Position numbers and translations under genes: made by a program. A DNA stretch of 64,000 nucleotides from Parus major. Its lineage: Eukaryota; Chordata; Aves; Passeriformes; Paridae. The notes beneath the pieces are model-generated. The model was not told where the DNA came from, searched no databases, and saw only the letters and a list, made by a program, of their open reading frames with translations. Positions 35,601-48,469 of the stretch are shown here, in pieces. The stretch is taken from NCBI RefSeq assembly GCF_001522545.3, contig NC_031774.1:53269300-53333299 (forward strand), given 5' to 3'. The number at the start of each line of letters is the position of its first letter. Position 1 is the first letter of the stretch.

Positions 35601-38523
35601 TCCTCCTCTTTTCTGAGCTTTCTCTTGTCATGTCTTTGCCCCCATTCCCCTGGTGGGTGTACATCTACAGGTTTCTGTGTACTGGGAAATGCTCCCCACT
35701 ACCTCCCCACAGTGATGCAGGATGACCTCGAGGTACCACAACAGTCAGAAGTCAGGAGAAGAAACACAGCAAAAGGCCTGCAGGGCCAGCTCTTGTCTGC
35801 CTCTAGTCTTTATTGGGAATTCCTGGTTGAGGAAACCACCACAAGGTCTACATGTAAGGCTGGCTCCACAGCCAGGGGTCTGGAGTGGGATCTCTGCAGG
35901 TTCAGAGCAAGGAACTGACCCTCCATCTCCTGCATCCCCTGTCTGGGAATATCATCTCTCACAAGGAGGGGTTGTCCCTCCTTCCTACACTTAGCAACAC
36001 ACACAAACATGCAGTTTTAATATCTGCTTCTCAATTTAATATGGAAAATAACATAAAACCTCAACATCTCTTGCTAAAATGGAATTTCACTTTCAGAAAT
36101 AATCCAGTTCACAGGGATGTCCCAAAACAGCACACATAAAACATGGTGCCTGTGTGGTGTAATTTGCTCCCCAATTTGCTCTGCTTTGATCTTCCATATG
36201 AGCATTGTCTGAGCATGGAGCATGGGAGTGGTTTAAGGTATAATAGCTCTACCCATCATCACCAGAAACACCTGTCTTGGGGGTCTGGCATGTTTAGATT
36301 TCAAATGATATAACTGTCTCCAGAAAGCTCTAGAGGTTTGCTGGCTCTCAGGCCTTAAGGTTATGACAGTGATGTATGGAAAATCCATCTCTGAAGAAGT
36401 AAAGGTTTTTAACATTTATTCTGTCATCCAAAACATATTAGTAGTGACGAGGTCAAAGGGGGGGTTACAGATAGTGAAATGGGTAAAAAGAAAAAAGGAA
36501 CAAACAAGGAAAAATATTCTAAAATTCTAAAGGAAAAAATTCCATATTATATTTAAAAATACTCACTAGAATGTTTTCTTACATGTGTGATTTTGACCAT
36601 CTTGGAAATGAGAAGTTTTATCTGTGATTTTCATGATGATGTCTAAACAAAATAGGAAAATTTTCCCAGAGGAAATTGCGCTGCCTCCTGTATAACTTTT
36701 CTCAATAAAGCAGATAAAAAAAGATTAATTTTTAAAGCAATGATTTTTTTTAAAAAACATCCATTCTTAAAGCACCCATTTTCATATATTTTTAATAAAA
36801 AAAATTAAACAGTTTGATAAACTTTCTCTGTGAAGAAACACTACTTGAATGTGTTCACAGCAAGCTGCTATCCCCATTTTCTCATCCTTCCTCTGTTTTT
36901 TTCTGATTAGACTATAAATTATTTTAATAAAAGATTGTCTCTCAGTGTGGGAACTCCCAGAGGCAGCAACTCCCTGGATGCCTGTGCACTTCCTAGCACA
37001 ATAATATACACATATAACTGGACAGAGTCCAGCTATGTACTAGACCTTATAGCAATCACAGGAAGAGAAATGAAACTCCACTTTATGGATTTAATGTGGA
37101 CCATTTAACATTTGCTTGCATTTTATTTGGAAGATAACCCCTGAACAGTAAAAGGGAAAAGGTAGCTTCAAATAATTGCCCTGGACCTACTGACTTTGGC
37201 AAAGTGGTCAGTGGGAAAAAAAAGTCCATGTCTTCATTCAAGGACATGAAAAGATTCCTGAGGCATCTGGCCACCAACAAGCCAGGAATGGGAAGGTGCT
37301 TGGCAGCTGGATCCAGGGAAATGCAGCCTCTGCCCTGCTGGAAGTTTATCCAAATCAAAGCATTGATGATGAGGGCTTCAGCAAATGAGTGAATGTCAGA
37401 ATACAAAGATATATACACAAACATCTGAATGGCACAGCTCCCTGGGAGCATACAGAGAATATTGTTGTGACCTGATGCACAAAATCTTTACCAAAATACT
37501 CACACAAACATAAGGAGATCTTTGAGTTTGGTGTGTTTCCGCCTCTGTGCTTAAGTTTTGAAGTTTCTCTGAGTTTCACCTCAGTTTTTTGTATCCCTGC
37601 CTGTACACTTACACACAGATAAGCACCTTCCTCCTCTCTTTCTATACAATGTGGCAATGTCAAACTGCTTGTGCATCCCTGCAAAACAGGCAGCTGCTGT
37701 AGGCATGATACCTGCATGTAACTATTGTCCAGGAATGGTCTTTATACATCTCTTTTTATGCAACCTTGATAAATGTGGTCTGCTTAATATGGCTAAGATG
37801 AATGAGGCAATAATTTCTGGACAAGACACCAGACAGGCAGGGTGGTTTGATTTACAAGGCTATGTTAATAAATACTGGTGGCATGTTTTGTTCCTCAAGT
37901 TGCTGGATGTGAGTCTCTGCTTCTGGGCTGTGAATTCACCTGCTGCTGCTGAGTTATGAGGGGGAAAGTACTGCAGGGCTGGAAGGAAAACAAAAAGGAT
38001 GAGAGCAGTTACCTGAGCCATGCTGCAGGTGCAATTTTTGCCATGTGAGGTCAGTACTACAATTTGTGGTATCAGAAAATTACAGGGACTTGACTGTGTC
38101 TCCAAGCTGGTAAATATTCAAATATCCAGTGTCTCAGTAGTGCAACATTTCTTCTGCACGTTGTGTTTTCTCTTTCCTAAGGAGGAGCTTGTGATGGTGT
38201 GGAAATTGTTGTATTTTGGTCATGTCCAGCAGAGGTAAAGTTCTCCAGGACCTTCCCCACGGTGTGAAGTATCGTGAGCAGTGACACTCAAAGAGATCTT
38301 TGTCCAGCACAACCACCAGAAGCAAACAAGGATTGGTCTCATGTCAGTGAGGGAGAACGCTGGGCAGGAGACAAACTCTGCACCTCACAAACTACATCAA
38401 GTGCCAAAGCATAGTGACACCAGCATTTGTCCTCTCCCACAAAAGAGAATGTGATTCCTGACTCCTGGGGTTTCTTTTTTTGCAATCCAAATGCTAGTAG
38501 TTACCCTATTTTTCTTCCTTCAG
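32649..38523. other. Non-coding stretch, no gene seen
   Basis: No gene or clear mobile element. AT-rich tracts at 36480-36560 and 36715-36810. The GC-richer part at 34240-35240 holds several overlapping short frames on both strands with no domain support. T-rich acceptor-like tracts (for example TTTTCTGCCTGTGTGTAG ending 35497) have no partner donor. Confidence 0.55.
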
Positions 38524-38593
38524 CCAGATTTTAGTGCTTGGAAACCATTAGAAGAGCTTATCAGTCAATGCTACTGGATGTCCATAAAATAAA
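38524..38593 (+). CDS. Weak candidate terminal exon
   Basis: A strong acceptor (CCTATTTTTCTTCCTTCAG) precedes 22 open codons starting in phase 0: PDFSAWKPLEELISQC then YWMSIK and TAA at 38590. An AATAAA at 38588-38593 overlaps the stop, and a poly(A) signal that close to the stop would be unusual. No family recognised. Chance is the more likely explanation. Confidence 0.15.
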
Positions 38594-40910
38594 TTAATAT
38601 TGGATCAGACAAGACATGGTGAGAATGTTGCACAAAATGAGAAATACAAACAGATTCCAATCCTTACAAATTTTAGAGAAAGATCCCAGATAAAAGAATT
38701 TTGAAAGAAATAATAAACAAAACAAAACAAAAGAAATATCACATTAAAAAAAATCAACCACAAAAAAAAACCCTACCAATCATAATTTGATTGACTTGTC
38801 ATTATTTTTAGTCCCTGAATTTTATATCATACACCAGTCACAAACTTTCAACAATGAATTTGTGTCATAAAACTGTAGTTTGTGAGTGATGGGAGACAGT
38901 AACGTGAGAGAGTAGAGTGTGACTCTCCTCTTACCCTTTTCTCCTTGCGCTTGATGTCAGCAAAACATTTCTACACAACTGCTCCGAGTTTACAGAGACA
39001 AAACTACAGGAATAGAACTGAAATGCCTGAAGGCCAGAGGCACATCAAAATTCTTGTGACATCATTGAACCAGTTCATAATTCACAGAGAAAAATACAGG
39101 CTGATTTTTATTTCTGTGTGCTCTCTGTGGCTGCACTTTGCTCCTTTTTTAAGCTGCAGCTTTATTTTCTTTCAGCCCTTCAAACTTTTTTCATGGCCTC
39201 CATTTCTGTATCATTGATGTGCAGTGGGTGTTAGTGCCATTTATTGGAAACATCAACCTTTCACTTCTACTTCAGTAAAACTAAGTGGGAATAGGAAACC
39301 ATGAATTATTTTTGGTCATTTAACCCAGAAGTTAAAGAAGGTACTAAGCCATCTGGAATTTGTGGGTTTCTGCTCACAGGTGCTTCTCTCTTGTGGCTGG
39401 AAAAAGAGGATATCTTTTATGTTACTGTCCTTGACATGGTAAGTGTGGATTTATCTTGGGGAAAAAAATTCATCCAAGTGGCTTCCCCTAGCAGAAAATG
39501 ACACACCTCTACCACTCTGTCTGTGAATGGCAACTTGCCCAAGATATTTACCTTGCCTCTGGTTTTAGCTGAGGCTCAGAGTACTCTGACAATCCTCATC
39601 ACTCTGCTGCTGGACCTGATGTGGAGCATTTCTACCTTTGCATTTCTAAAGGAATTGCATGTAGGCTGAGTCTGTAGAGCTTAAGCCCTACAAAAGGAAA
39701 GGGCTGTCAAAACCTGTCACTCTCATCCCCTGTCTCTCCCCAGTTTAATTTCCACCAGATATTACACAGACTCAGGGATTTTTTCCCCAGCTCTTTAGCA
39801 GTGGTAGACATCCCAGCCTGGAGTTTTCTGCCTCTCTGCTCTGGGTTGCTCAGGAAAGCAAAGCAGTTACCCAGGTAAGAGTGTAAGGAAAGTCCTTCAG
39901 GAATTATTATCCATTTACAGAAGGAACTGGAACAAGGGTAAAGCAATCTACTTGTCACCTGAAGTGACAGAGGGGATGTTCTGGACATAAATGTTTCCTT
40001 TTTTCCCCCCGCCAAATCCCCAGACTGCAGAAAACTGTCATCATTTTGGAATAAATATGCTTATTCTCAACTTTTACAACTGAATCAAATGTATGATGTG
40101 CACAAGGATTTTATTTTTATGCATCCTGAAAAATAATCCAGTTTCAGTCCAGATAAAATCTCTGCCATCACAGTCAGAGAGTTGCTCACAGGCAGAACCT
40201 TGGCTGAACCCCACTGAAATGGAGCATATTGGGAATCCTGTTCTGCTCCCAGCCAGCACAGCAGAGAGGGACTAAATTCTGGGGAAATGTGCTTGTACCT
40301 AAGGTAATAAACGGTCCCCAAACTCACACCAAATGCAATTTAATTAAGGATCAAATTTTTCTGTGGTCTTTGGGAGTCTGAAGTGTTATGAGCACGTGTG
40401 GAATCAGTGCTGACATGCTTTCACTCTCCCAGGCAGGGGTGACAGTAACTCAGTGACACTGAAGGACAGTCAGTGAGGTTGGGGTGGTGGAGTGCAGAGC
40501 TGTGCCATGGTAGGAACACTCTGGCAAAGCTTACTGCAGTTTGCCAAGCACAGTTTGTCAAGGGAATTTCTCACCCCAGCCCCAAAAATGAATAAAGCTG
40601 TCAAGACTGTAATAAATATGTTTTTCTATGAAAACACGCCAGCAGCCAAAATTCCATTTCCTTCCCTCTTTCTCCCTCATCTCTCCCTCTCTGCCCCCTC
40701 TCTGTCTCTACATACTCAGGTATATAATGACCTTAGCACATCTTAACAATCTCCTGTGCACCAGCAGATGTCCAGAAATTATCTGTATGCAAACTCCTAG
40801 AGAGGACAAGCACAAAGTAACTCAGTTTATTTCAGCATCCACAGCATATTGTAAGGAGGGATTTCTCAGCTTAAATGCACATTGGCAATTAATTTTTTTC
40901 TTTTCTTTTT
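38594..40910. other. Non-coding stretch with exon-like segments
   Basis: A-rich tract at 38703-38772 (AAACAAAACAAAACAAAAG type). Two acceptor/donor pairs at 39380-39438 and 39854-39874 are treated as findings. Nothing else recognised. Confidence 0.5.
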
Positions 40911-41185
40911 CAACCCTGTTAATCTCACTGCTGCTCTCCAGCTCCCCAAATGGGAGAAGCACAGAGCAGTTCCTCCCTAGCTGCCCTGTGCATGCCATTC
41001 CTCGTTTTGTAATCTCTAATTACATCCTACCTAGACCAAACCTTCTCTGAACTGCAGCATCCTAGTCTGTTCAGCTATTTCTTCCCCACACATCTGGGTA
41101 TCTGTGCTGTCTTTTTCCAGGCCTTCTCTCTCCTTTTAGAGATGAGCAGAGCTAAAATGCACACAGTACTCAGCATGTGGCTGCA
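40911..41185 (-). mobile_element. Ancient CR1/L3-like LINE fragment, antisense
   Basis: On the minus strand the order GAGTACTGTGTGCATTTT, GAAGAAATAGCTGAACAGAC, TTCAGAGAAGG, ATTAGAGATTACAAAACGAG, GAATGGCATGCACAGGGCAG and CTAGGGAGGAACTGCTCTGT parallels the part of old CR1/L3 elements upstream of their 3' end (tactgtgt-cagttctgg, aagctgaacagactgggat, ctacaaaatcatgaatgg, gaatagggaagaactgttc). Many differences indicate a much older insertion than the young CR1 tails in this window. It is a fragment and encodes nothing intact. Confidence 0.65.
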
Positions 41186-43529
41186 TATCATTTAGCTCTC
41201 CTTTTTTTCCTAATAATTTCTAGCTGGTAGTTTGTTTATTTGATGATGATTGGTGATGATAATCTGATGATTGTACCCCAGCATTTGTGGAGAGCTAAGA
41301 TGTTTGGGTAAGGGGTGCAACAAAGCACCTTGGCATTGCTATCAGGTATGTGAGCCCTGGCTGTGGCAGGGGCAGGCATGGAATTATCCCATGAAACTCG
41401 GGGACACAAACAGATTTTCATCCAGAATGGAGTTAGCAAAGTCTCCAAGCAGGAAAACAGACTGACCAGGGCTCAACTGGAATATGGGATCAAGCCACAG
41501 CAAGAAATTGGTAGGGAGTTGCAAACCTATCAAAAGAAAGGAAAGAATCCTTCAAAGCCAAGAACAAAGCAGTGTCTGTCGGGAGCAGAGCGATGAGTTA
41601 ATTGAAGCATCGCTCTGCTCTCCTCCTCTCTGGCTATGGGAGCACCTGCTATCACTTAAAGGCAGCTCTCACTGTCACTTTCTCCCTTGGTTCACGTGAA
41701 CTTGTACATCCTTTGAGCTTTAATCTTTTGCTATTGATTTCCACCCTGTTAGCTGAAATATTGTCCTGCTCTTTGAGAAAGGCAATCGCCCAGACCACAC
41801 TATTGCAAATAATATGTACTTTGGAAAACAATGATTGAATTCCTGTATTATCCACTGGAGCAAAAAAACTCTACCCTGCCTAAAAGAAAATGCTCTGCAG
41901 AGATAAGATCATAGAAATTCATCAAACTGGCTTCAGGGGTTTTGTGTGTGTGCATGCGTTGACTTCTTTTTTCTTTTTCTTTTTCTTTAATTTGCACCAC
42001 CCTGGAGAGATGCTGAGATTAAAATGCATTATCCTTAGATAACCAGTGCAGTGAGTTCTGTCACTCAGAATTCAGACTATAATTCAGTCTCTGGAAATTG
42101 CAGATCCACCCTGAGATAAATTTCAGCTAGAGTAAAGAGCCAGCTACAGTTTTACATGCATATTTAGTTTGTATCTATGTATATACAAATCTTCTGATTA
42201 ACTGCCATAAATCTGCTACCATATGTTTCAATGATTCAAAAGAGAACTGTGTGAACATAAGGGGTTTTATTCCTCCCTCAAAATGTCACATGAGAAATAA
42301 AATGTATCCATGTCTCATCTGTTGATCTGTGGAACTTTAAAGCCCGTCAATTTATTTTATTATTATTATTTCACTAAAATATGGCACCTTTGATAGCAGA
42401 AGCTGCTGTTAAATATGACTGTCTCAGATTTGATATCTAAGTCTATAGCTAAAAGTACTTCAGTAAAGTTAGGCCCAGCTTTTTGGGTTAGTGTTCCCTT
42501 TTTTTGGAACATCTGTATATATTATCTGTTCAGTGTTCTCTGGATTTTCACACTGGGACATGTAGGATTTCCCTCTTCCTCATGCCATTTCCTGGCTTTT
42601 CTTTTGTAATTATGTAGTAGAAGCGGCTCTTAAAACTTTCTACAAGGGCATTACATCCATAACAAGTGCAATTCCATTTTAGTAGCAATTCAGATATAAC
42701 AGAAAGACATATTAAATTGGAGGTGATGTTACAATAAAATTCACGTCATTATAAAAACAATAAAGCATTAAAACCAGTATTATAACAGAAATATTTTAAT
42801 AAAGGCACTAAATAAACCAAACAAAAGTAAACCAGGGATGAAACAGGGACAATAAGAGTTTTTTATTGCCATGCTGATTTTGCTTTGTTTTAATGTATTG
42901 ATGGAATATTTCATTACAACAGCTCCATAATTTTATCATAAATGTAAGCCATAAAGCATGCTTCTTGCAGGCAGTGTAATTATTTAATTTCCTTTCCAAC
43001 GGTAGGAAAGGGCATGTGCAGTAGATGGAAAAAGCAGAATGAATTATGGACTGGATGGAAATCCCTTCCTGCTATGCAGTAGGCTGTATTTCCTGCATTT
43101 CCTCTGCCAGAGGAGATGTAGAGGGACTGGGGAGAGCTGGTCCACAAGGACCTGCTGAGAGAGTGTGGGGCATGAAGAAAACTGATGGCAGCATGGCCAG
43201 GAGTCCCCACAGTGCACCAAAAAAAAAAGAAAAAGTGTGCATAAAAAAATGCCTTCTGGAGAGAGGTAAATGATTGGTAAAAAGAAAAAATCTCCTCAGT
43301 TCCACAAAGATGGAACCATGAAATGTGATTTAAAGTTGTGTTAACTTAAAAAAATGTGTTAAACAGCTCATCTTTACCTTTTTCTTTGGAAGAAAAGTCC
43401 CCTCTCCTTTTACAGAAGAGTGTAGAGAAACTCCTGGTGTGAGGTTTGCAGACATAGCTTCTACCCAGAATGTGCTCAGTGTGAGAGATGGGGATAAGAG
43501 TGGGGAGAGAAGACTTTTTTTGCTTTCAG
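41186..43529. other. Non-coding stretch, no gene seen
   Basis: A T/C-rich tract (repeated CTTTTT) lies at 41964-41988, and GAT-rich sequence at 41240-41268. No gene recognised. Confidence 0.55.
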
Positions 43530-43590
43530 AACCTCACCAACAGTTTATTTTTAAATTTTGTAAATACACTTGAACCGCAGAGCACAAGTG
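43530..43590 (+). CDS. Weak candidate internal exon
   Basis: A strong acceptor (GACTTTTTTTGCTTTCAG) and a good donor (AGTG followed by GTGAGT) flank 61 bases. They are open only in phase 0, giving NLTNSLFLNFVNTLEPQSTS. No family recognised. A 20-codon open stretch between splice-like signals is well within chance for a 64-kb window. Confidence 0.2.
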
Positions 43591-45771
43591 GTGAGTTTTC
43601 TACCTCAGTTTTGGGGCTCTGCTCCTGGGAATCCCAGCAAAGGTGAGGCTCTGGGAATTTGAGCTTGAAGGAAATTTTTCTGGTTCCCTGGCAGCCTCTA
43701 AAATTCTGGGAGCTCAAATTCCCATATCCCCAAGTGGACTCATTGTCCTTATTAACTTCTTTACCCCTTTCCACACAACCCCTACAGATTCTGTTACATC
43801 ACTGCTAAGTTGGGTTAAATGAAGACTTTAGGGTGTGGAAAATCATGTAAGTCATGTGTTCACATACAGTGTTTTTTCAGTTCTGAGTAATGAGTTCCTT
43901 ATTTATTTAATAAACAATGGAAATATAAGCAATTACCAACGAGTCTAAACTGTGGGGACGGCAGCCCTTGTGATAAGCTTTATTTTTAATGAACTTCATT
44001 CTACCTCAGACCCTAAATTTTTTTTCTTCAGAATGCATTGTAGGAAACACTAGTCCTTTAAAAGCCTGTAAAGCCGAAGAAGCCACTGAAATCTGTAATT
44101 GAATGCAAATGGAAAGCCCCTGGAACACCAAATCAATTTTTCTCTTAATAAGAGAGGGAAATAGAATGCGACATGGAAAAGTCCTGATGCTCTACATAAA
44201 GACAAAGCTTTCTAAGAGATCTGGTGCAAAACAGAAATTCCTGTTAGCTGTAGCCACACTTTTAAACCTCTCCATTATTGAGTGATGATGTGACACAATT
44301 AAGAGGCTGCTGGTTGGCTACAGGAGCAATTTTCTTCAAGGTGCAAATCTCCCCTAAGACCAAAAAAGAAACATTTCCAAGCTCACACCTGCAGTGTCTG
44401 GCCTCGCTGTATCTGCAGCTCCTCCAGACAAATTCCCTGTGGGCTCAGTGCCAGCTCTGTGTCTCATTGTCCTGGTTTTGCCCTGGCACTGGGATACCTG
44501 GAGCACAGATACCCTCACTGCACCCAGCTCGTTAGCGATGCCCAGCCAGCAGCATCGTGTTTCAGCGTTTGATCCAAAGATCACAGAAGTTAATGGAAAG
44601 ATTCACTTTGACTTTGTCCATAATGAGGGTGGAGGAGAGCAGAGAGGATTGACTTTTTTAGGAAATGAATGATTCATGCAATCAATAAATAGATAGAGTT
44701 AAACTATAGTCAAACCAGGTATTCTCCTGAAGAGTTTTAAAGAAAACTTAACTTTCTGTACAAACCTTCTATGGATGGGAGGTTTTGGATAAGAAACTGT
44801 TGGGGTTTTTTTAAGTTTTATTTGCTTTTCAAGAACTATTCTCTCCAGTTTTATTTGAACTAACTTGACAGAAACTGATCTACCATAATTTCATTCAGAG
44901 TACAAACACAAAGTTAAGCAGTGATACATATTTTCTGATGCCTCTTATCAGAACACAAATGATTTAATTCCTAAAAATAAAGAAAACAATCATTAAAAAA
45001 ACAAAGGAATATTTTTTGATTGCGAAAGTGCTTTCTGCTGGATCGATGTAAGAATGGGGATGTTGTGAGGGTGAGACTTCTGGCAATCAGGATTATATGT
45101 GGTGAGAGCAGGGTCAATGGGGTCAGCCCAGCAAAGCCTTCCCAATTTCTATCCCCTGCCCCTAATTCTGCTCAGGCCAGACGTGGTGCTCATCCCCCAC
45201 GTGCCCTGATGGCCCCTCTGCCTGAGGTACAAAGCCTCTTCTCTCAGCTCTTCATCAAAACCCACCTTGAGTGGCAGGAAGGAGGCAGTGCTGTGATGCA
45301 CTTCACACATCTTTATGTCTGGGAAAGAATAAAAGCTCCATACAGGGCCATTTAAGATGCTGAGAGCCGGATGGTGTGCGTGACCTTGATGTACAAAATG
45401 CCATCTTCACTTTTCCATTTTCCCCCCCTTAGCAGAGAATAATTACATTAGTGGGAGATTTCAATCCAAGAGCAACCTGCTCCACTGACACGAACAGGAA
45501 TTTTCTGGTGATTGATTTCAGTGGCTTTTAGATCACACTTGGGAGTGCTAACCCTGCATGGCGCTGGAATTCTGTCCTCTGGGCTTGCACTTCCCATGAG
45601 GACTCTGGGAAGCTCCACAGCTGCTGGGACATCAGCCTCAGAAAGGTTTGCAAGGTGTTGCAGAGGGAGGTGTGACAGCAATACTGGGAGCCACACACCT
45701 GACCCAGGAAAGCACAGACACAGATTTTCAGATTTGTGTACACACTGCTGCTGGGTACTCTTCTGATCCTC
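43591..45771. other. Non-coding stretch, no gene seen
   Basis: No gene or strong repeat recognised up to the CR1 at 45772. Confidence 0.55.
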
Positions 45772-46043
45772 GCCAGGACAAAGGGTAATGGCTTTTGAAC
45801 TGACAGAGGGCAGGTTGGATTTGATATTAGGAAGAAATTCTTTACTCAGGGCGTGGTGTGGCACTAGAACAGGTTTCCCAGAGAGGCTGTGGAAGGCACA
45901 TCCCTGGGAGTGTCCCCAGCTCAGACTGGATGGGGCTTTGAGCAGCCTGGTGTGTTGGAAGGTGTCCCTGCCCATGGTGAGAGGGGTTGGAACTGAGTGG
46001 TCCCTAAGGTCCCTTCCACCCCAAGCATTCTATGATTCCATAA
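45772..46043 (+). mobile_element. CR1 LINE, 3' end, 5'-truncated
   Basis: It starts at CCAGGACAAAGGGTAATGGC, a common CR1 block, and runs through TTGGATTTGATATTAGGAAG, AGAACAGGTTTCCCAGAGAG, GACTGGATGGGGCTTTGAGC, GGAAGGTGTCCCTGCCCATG and GGTCCCTAAGGTCCCTTCCA, ending CATTCTATGATTCCATAATC. The 175-codon minus frame at 45448-45975 lies largely on its antisense and is not a gene. Confidence 0.95.
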
Positions 46044-47462
46044 TCAGCATAAACTGAAATCCTGGCTGTAATCCTGAATCCAGCAAGGTGAGTGCTTTTA
46101 TCTATGTGTGATTGTGCCTTTCCTCACTGCACAGACATATTTTAACTCTGTCATTTGCTTCATTCCCCATACAGCACAGAAAAAAATCCTTATTTATTGG
46201 TCTTGCCTCATACTGATTTAATTATAAGGTTTAGCTGCCATATGATGTAAATTTGTATATATTGTGCAAAAAGGTTATGAGGAGAAAAGGAGAAAGAAGG
46301 TAATGAAAATGCCATTGTTCCAATTCTGCTGCATTTTCAATACAAGCACTACTTTACCTGGCAAATGACTCTGTTATGAACTGTACTTCACAAGTTTTTC
46401 CCCTCCTAGTACCCATTCAACAAATTAAATACCTTGCTGTGGGTTAAATGCAATGTCAGATCATGCTGTCTCTCAAGAGAAATATATAAATGGGCGGTTA
46501 TTTCACGGGAAATAAATGATTCACATTCCCAGGCCATTAGGGAAATACCAGCAAAAGTTATACAGTATTAAAAATATAGGAGCTGGGTTTGCAAGCCAGT
46601 GTTCAATCACTGTAGCCTTGAACAGCAGGTTAAAGTCAGGGAGGGCAGTAAATCCAGCCATGCCTTTTAACCAGTGGAGCCAGAAGCATGGATCTTGTGC
46701 CAAAAAAAAATAATTAAAGGGGAGGAAAGTAATTTCCAAAGCTTATTCAGAGATAAATAGGAACAAAACCTACTAGATGTGGAGGTTCCAGCCCTCATGG
46801 GTTGACAGGTATGGATGTGGCTCTGGGATCTGGATGTGAGGCAGGAGCCAGGCACAGTGCTGGGCATGCTGGCCAGCAGTCAGCACAGCATCCTGACATG
46901 GCTCTGGCTCCACACACCTGCATGATCCTGGGCAGGCAGCTCTGGGCAGAGAGGATTCTTGAAAGAGCAAATGGCTTCCACCCCCAAATCAATGCTTAGA
47001 TGAAGTTTGTGAGTTAGAAACATCAGGGCATCTTCCTCTGTGAATAAAACCTCTAATCTGAGAAAAAGAAGATCACAGGGAGAAAGAAGAGTAAAGGAAA
47101 ATTTAGCCCATTGGAATAGCTGACCCACACATATTCCTGAGTCCTTTGCTCTAGGCAAAGCTTTAAGTTAACTCTTTCTCTGGGATTTTGTGTGAGGATT
47201 TGCACCTTCTTGTCATGTACAGCACAACACTGCTGAGTTTTGTTTTAAAAAGAGCATTAATCTTGTCTGATCTTGAGTTTCAGAACAAAAGTCCACCCTT
47301 GTTCCCACTCACATTTCACTTACTTCTGCAAGATGATGTACAGCTTGGGGATAAATACAAGAGAGGAATAAAAGAGTATTTACCTATAAAGAGCAAATCT
47401 AAAAATAAACACACAAAAAAAGCAGGTGGATAGCTGCTTTCCTGTCACTGGATTATATATTT
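46044..47462. other. Non-coding stretch, no gene seen
   Basis: The part 46180-46560 is repeat-free, with AT motifs and a CpG-bearing GGGCGGTTATTTCACGGG, and might include a conserved element. Several overlapping 65-codon minus frames at 46667-46992 look like chance frames. Confidence 0.5.
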
Positions 47463-47620
47463 AACCACCTCTGAAAACTATCCTGTCCAAGTCCCCTGAT
47501 CAGAGCCCAGTCAGTGACAGCAGGGTGCTCAAGGCCATCTAAAGTCAGGTTTTCAAAACCTCCAAGGATGGAGACCCTGCAAGCTCTCTGTTCCAATCTG
47601 ACTGCCCTCTTAGGAACCCA
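47463..47620 (-). mobile_element. Old CR1 LINE 3'-region fragment, antisense
   Basis: On minus, AGATTGGAACAGAGAGCTTG, GTCTCCATCCTTGGAGGTTT, TGAAAACCTGACTTTAGATG, GCCTTGAGCACCCTGCTGTC and GGACTTGGACAGGATAG match the 3' region of older CR1 subfamilies (tggaacag...tctccatccttggaggttttcaaaac...ccctgagcaacctgctct...ggttggactagatgacc). It is more diverged than the plus-strand CR1 tails and has lost the terminal octamers. Confidence 0.7.
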
Positions 47621-48469
47621 GTCCTGGAAACTGCCTCCAGAACCACCACATCTGCTTCCTACATCATGTAAAATCCCTCCTCAACTGGTACAGATCCAGT
47701 TTGGCTCTGTACAGCTCTATTTTTATTACAAAGCTGTTCCATTTTTCTTATGGCAAGAAATTCTCCTGCTGTCTCCTAGCTGAGTGTATTCTTAGTCCAC
47801 TTGTTCCTGTGACAGCACTTCTGCTAATTCCTCCCAGGTGATGATCATAATTTATCATCATAATCCTTGATCATAAAGGCCTAAAGTTTTTTTTTGTAGT
47901 TAATCCAACGTTTTTGCAGGTCTGCTTTGGTTGAAGTGTTGGTTGGTGGTTTTCTTCAGTTTTCCTTTTTAATGAAGTATTTCCCTTTTGCCCTTGGCAG
48001 CTACAGATCTGCTGGAACTACTCTGCAGTAAGTCTGAATACAGGTGCTAAGTATGAATGAAGGCCTTTAAGAGAAAAAAAAGTCTATTTATATAGCTAAA
48101 CCTCATCAAAAGAAACACACTCAGTTCTAGCTTCATAAGCCTATACCCAGAAAATATTCTTTCTCTGGCATTACTTGCAAACCTGCAGCTGGAAGCAGTG
48201 CACACTGAACACAGACACAAAGCCAGGCTGCAGTAGCTGTCAAACACCAGCAAGGGGAGATGAGGCTGCTCCAAAGAACTTTCCTACCACTTTCCAACCA
48301 CTGACAGGGTCAGGGCTTGTTTGCTTGTTTTCCTCTCCAAAAAGAAAGGCTCTGGTTTGCACACAGACTCATTCTTGCACAGGCATTTCACTGCAGTTTA
48401 ATTGTAGCTAACAAACAATGAGAGTTAAGTTTTGTTTCCTGTATTTCTGGGTTCCCAATTCTCTCTCTG
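47621..48469. other. Non-coding stretch with a micro-exon-like segment
   Basis: A 27-base segment at 48001-48027 lies between a strong acceptor and GTAAGT and is discussed as a finding. Nothing else recognised. Confidence 0.5.

Noticed and set aside
45448..45975. 175-codon minus-strand frame
   Set aside because: About half of it is the antisense of the CR1 tail at 45772-46043. The rest has no domain or exon signals.
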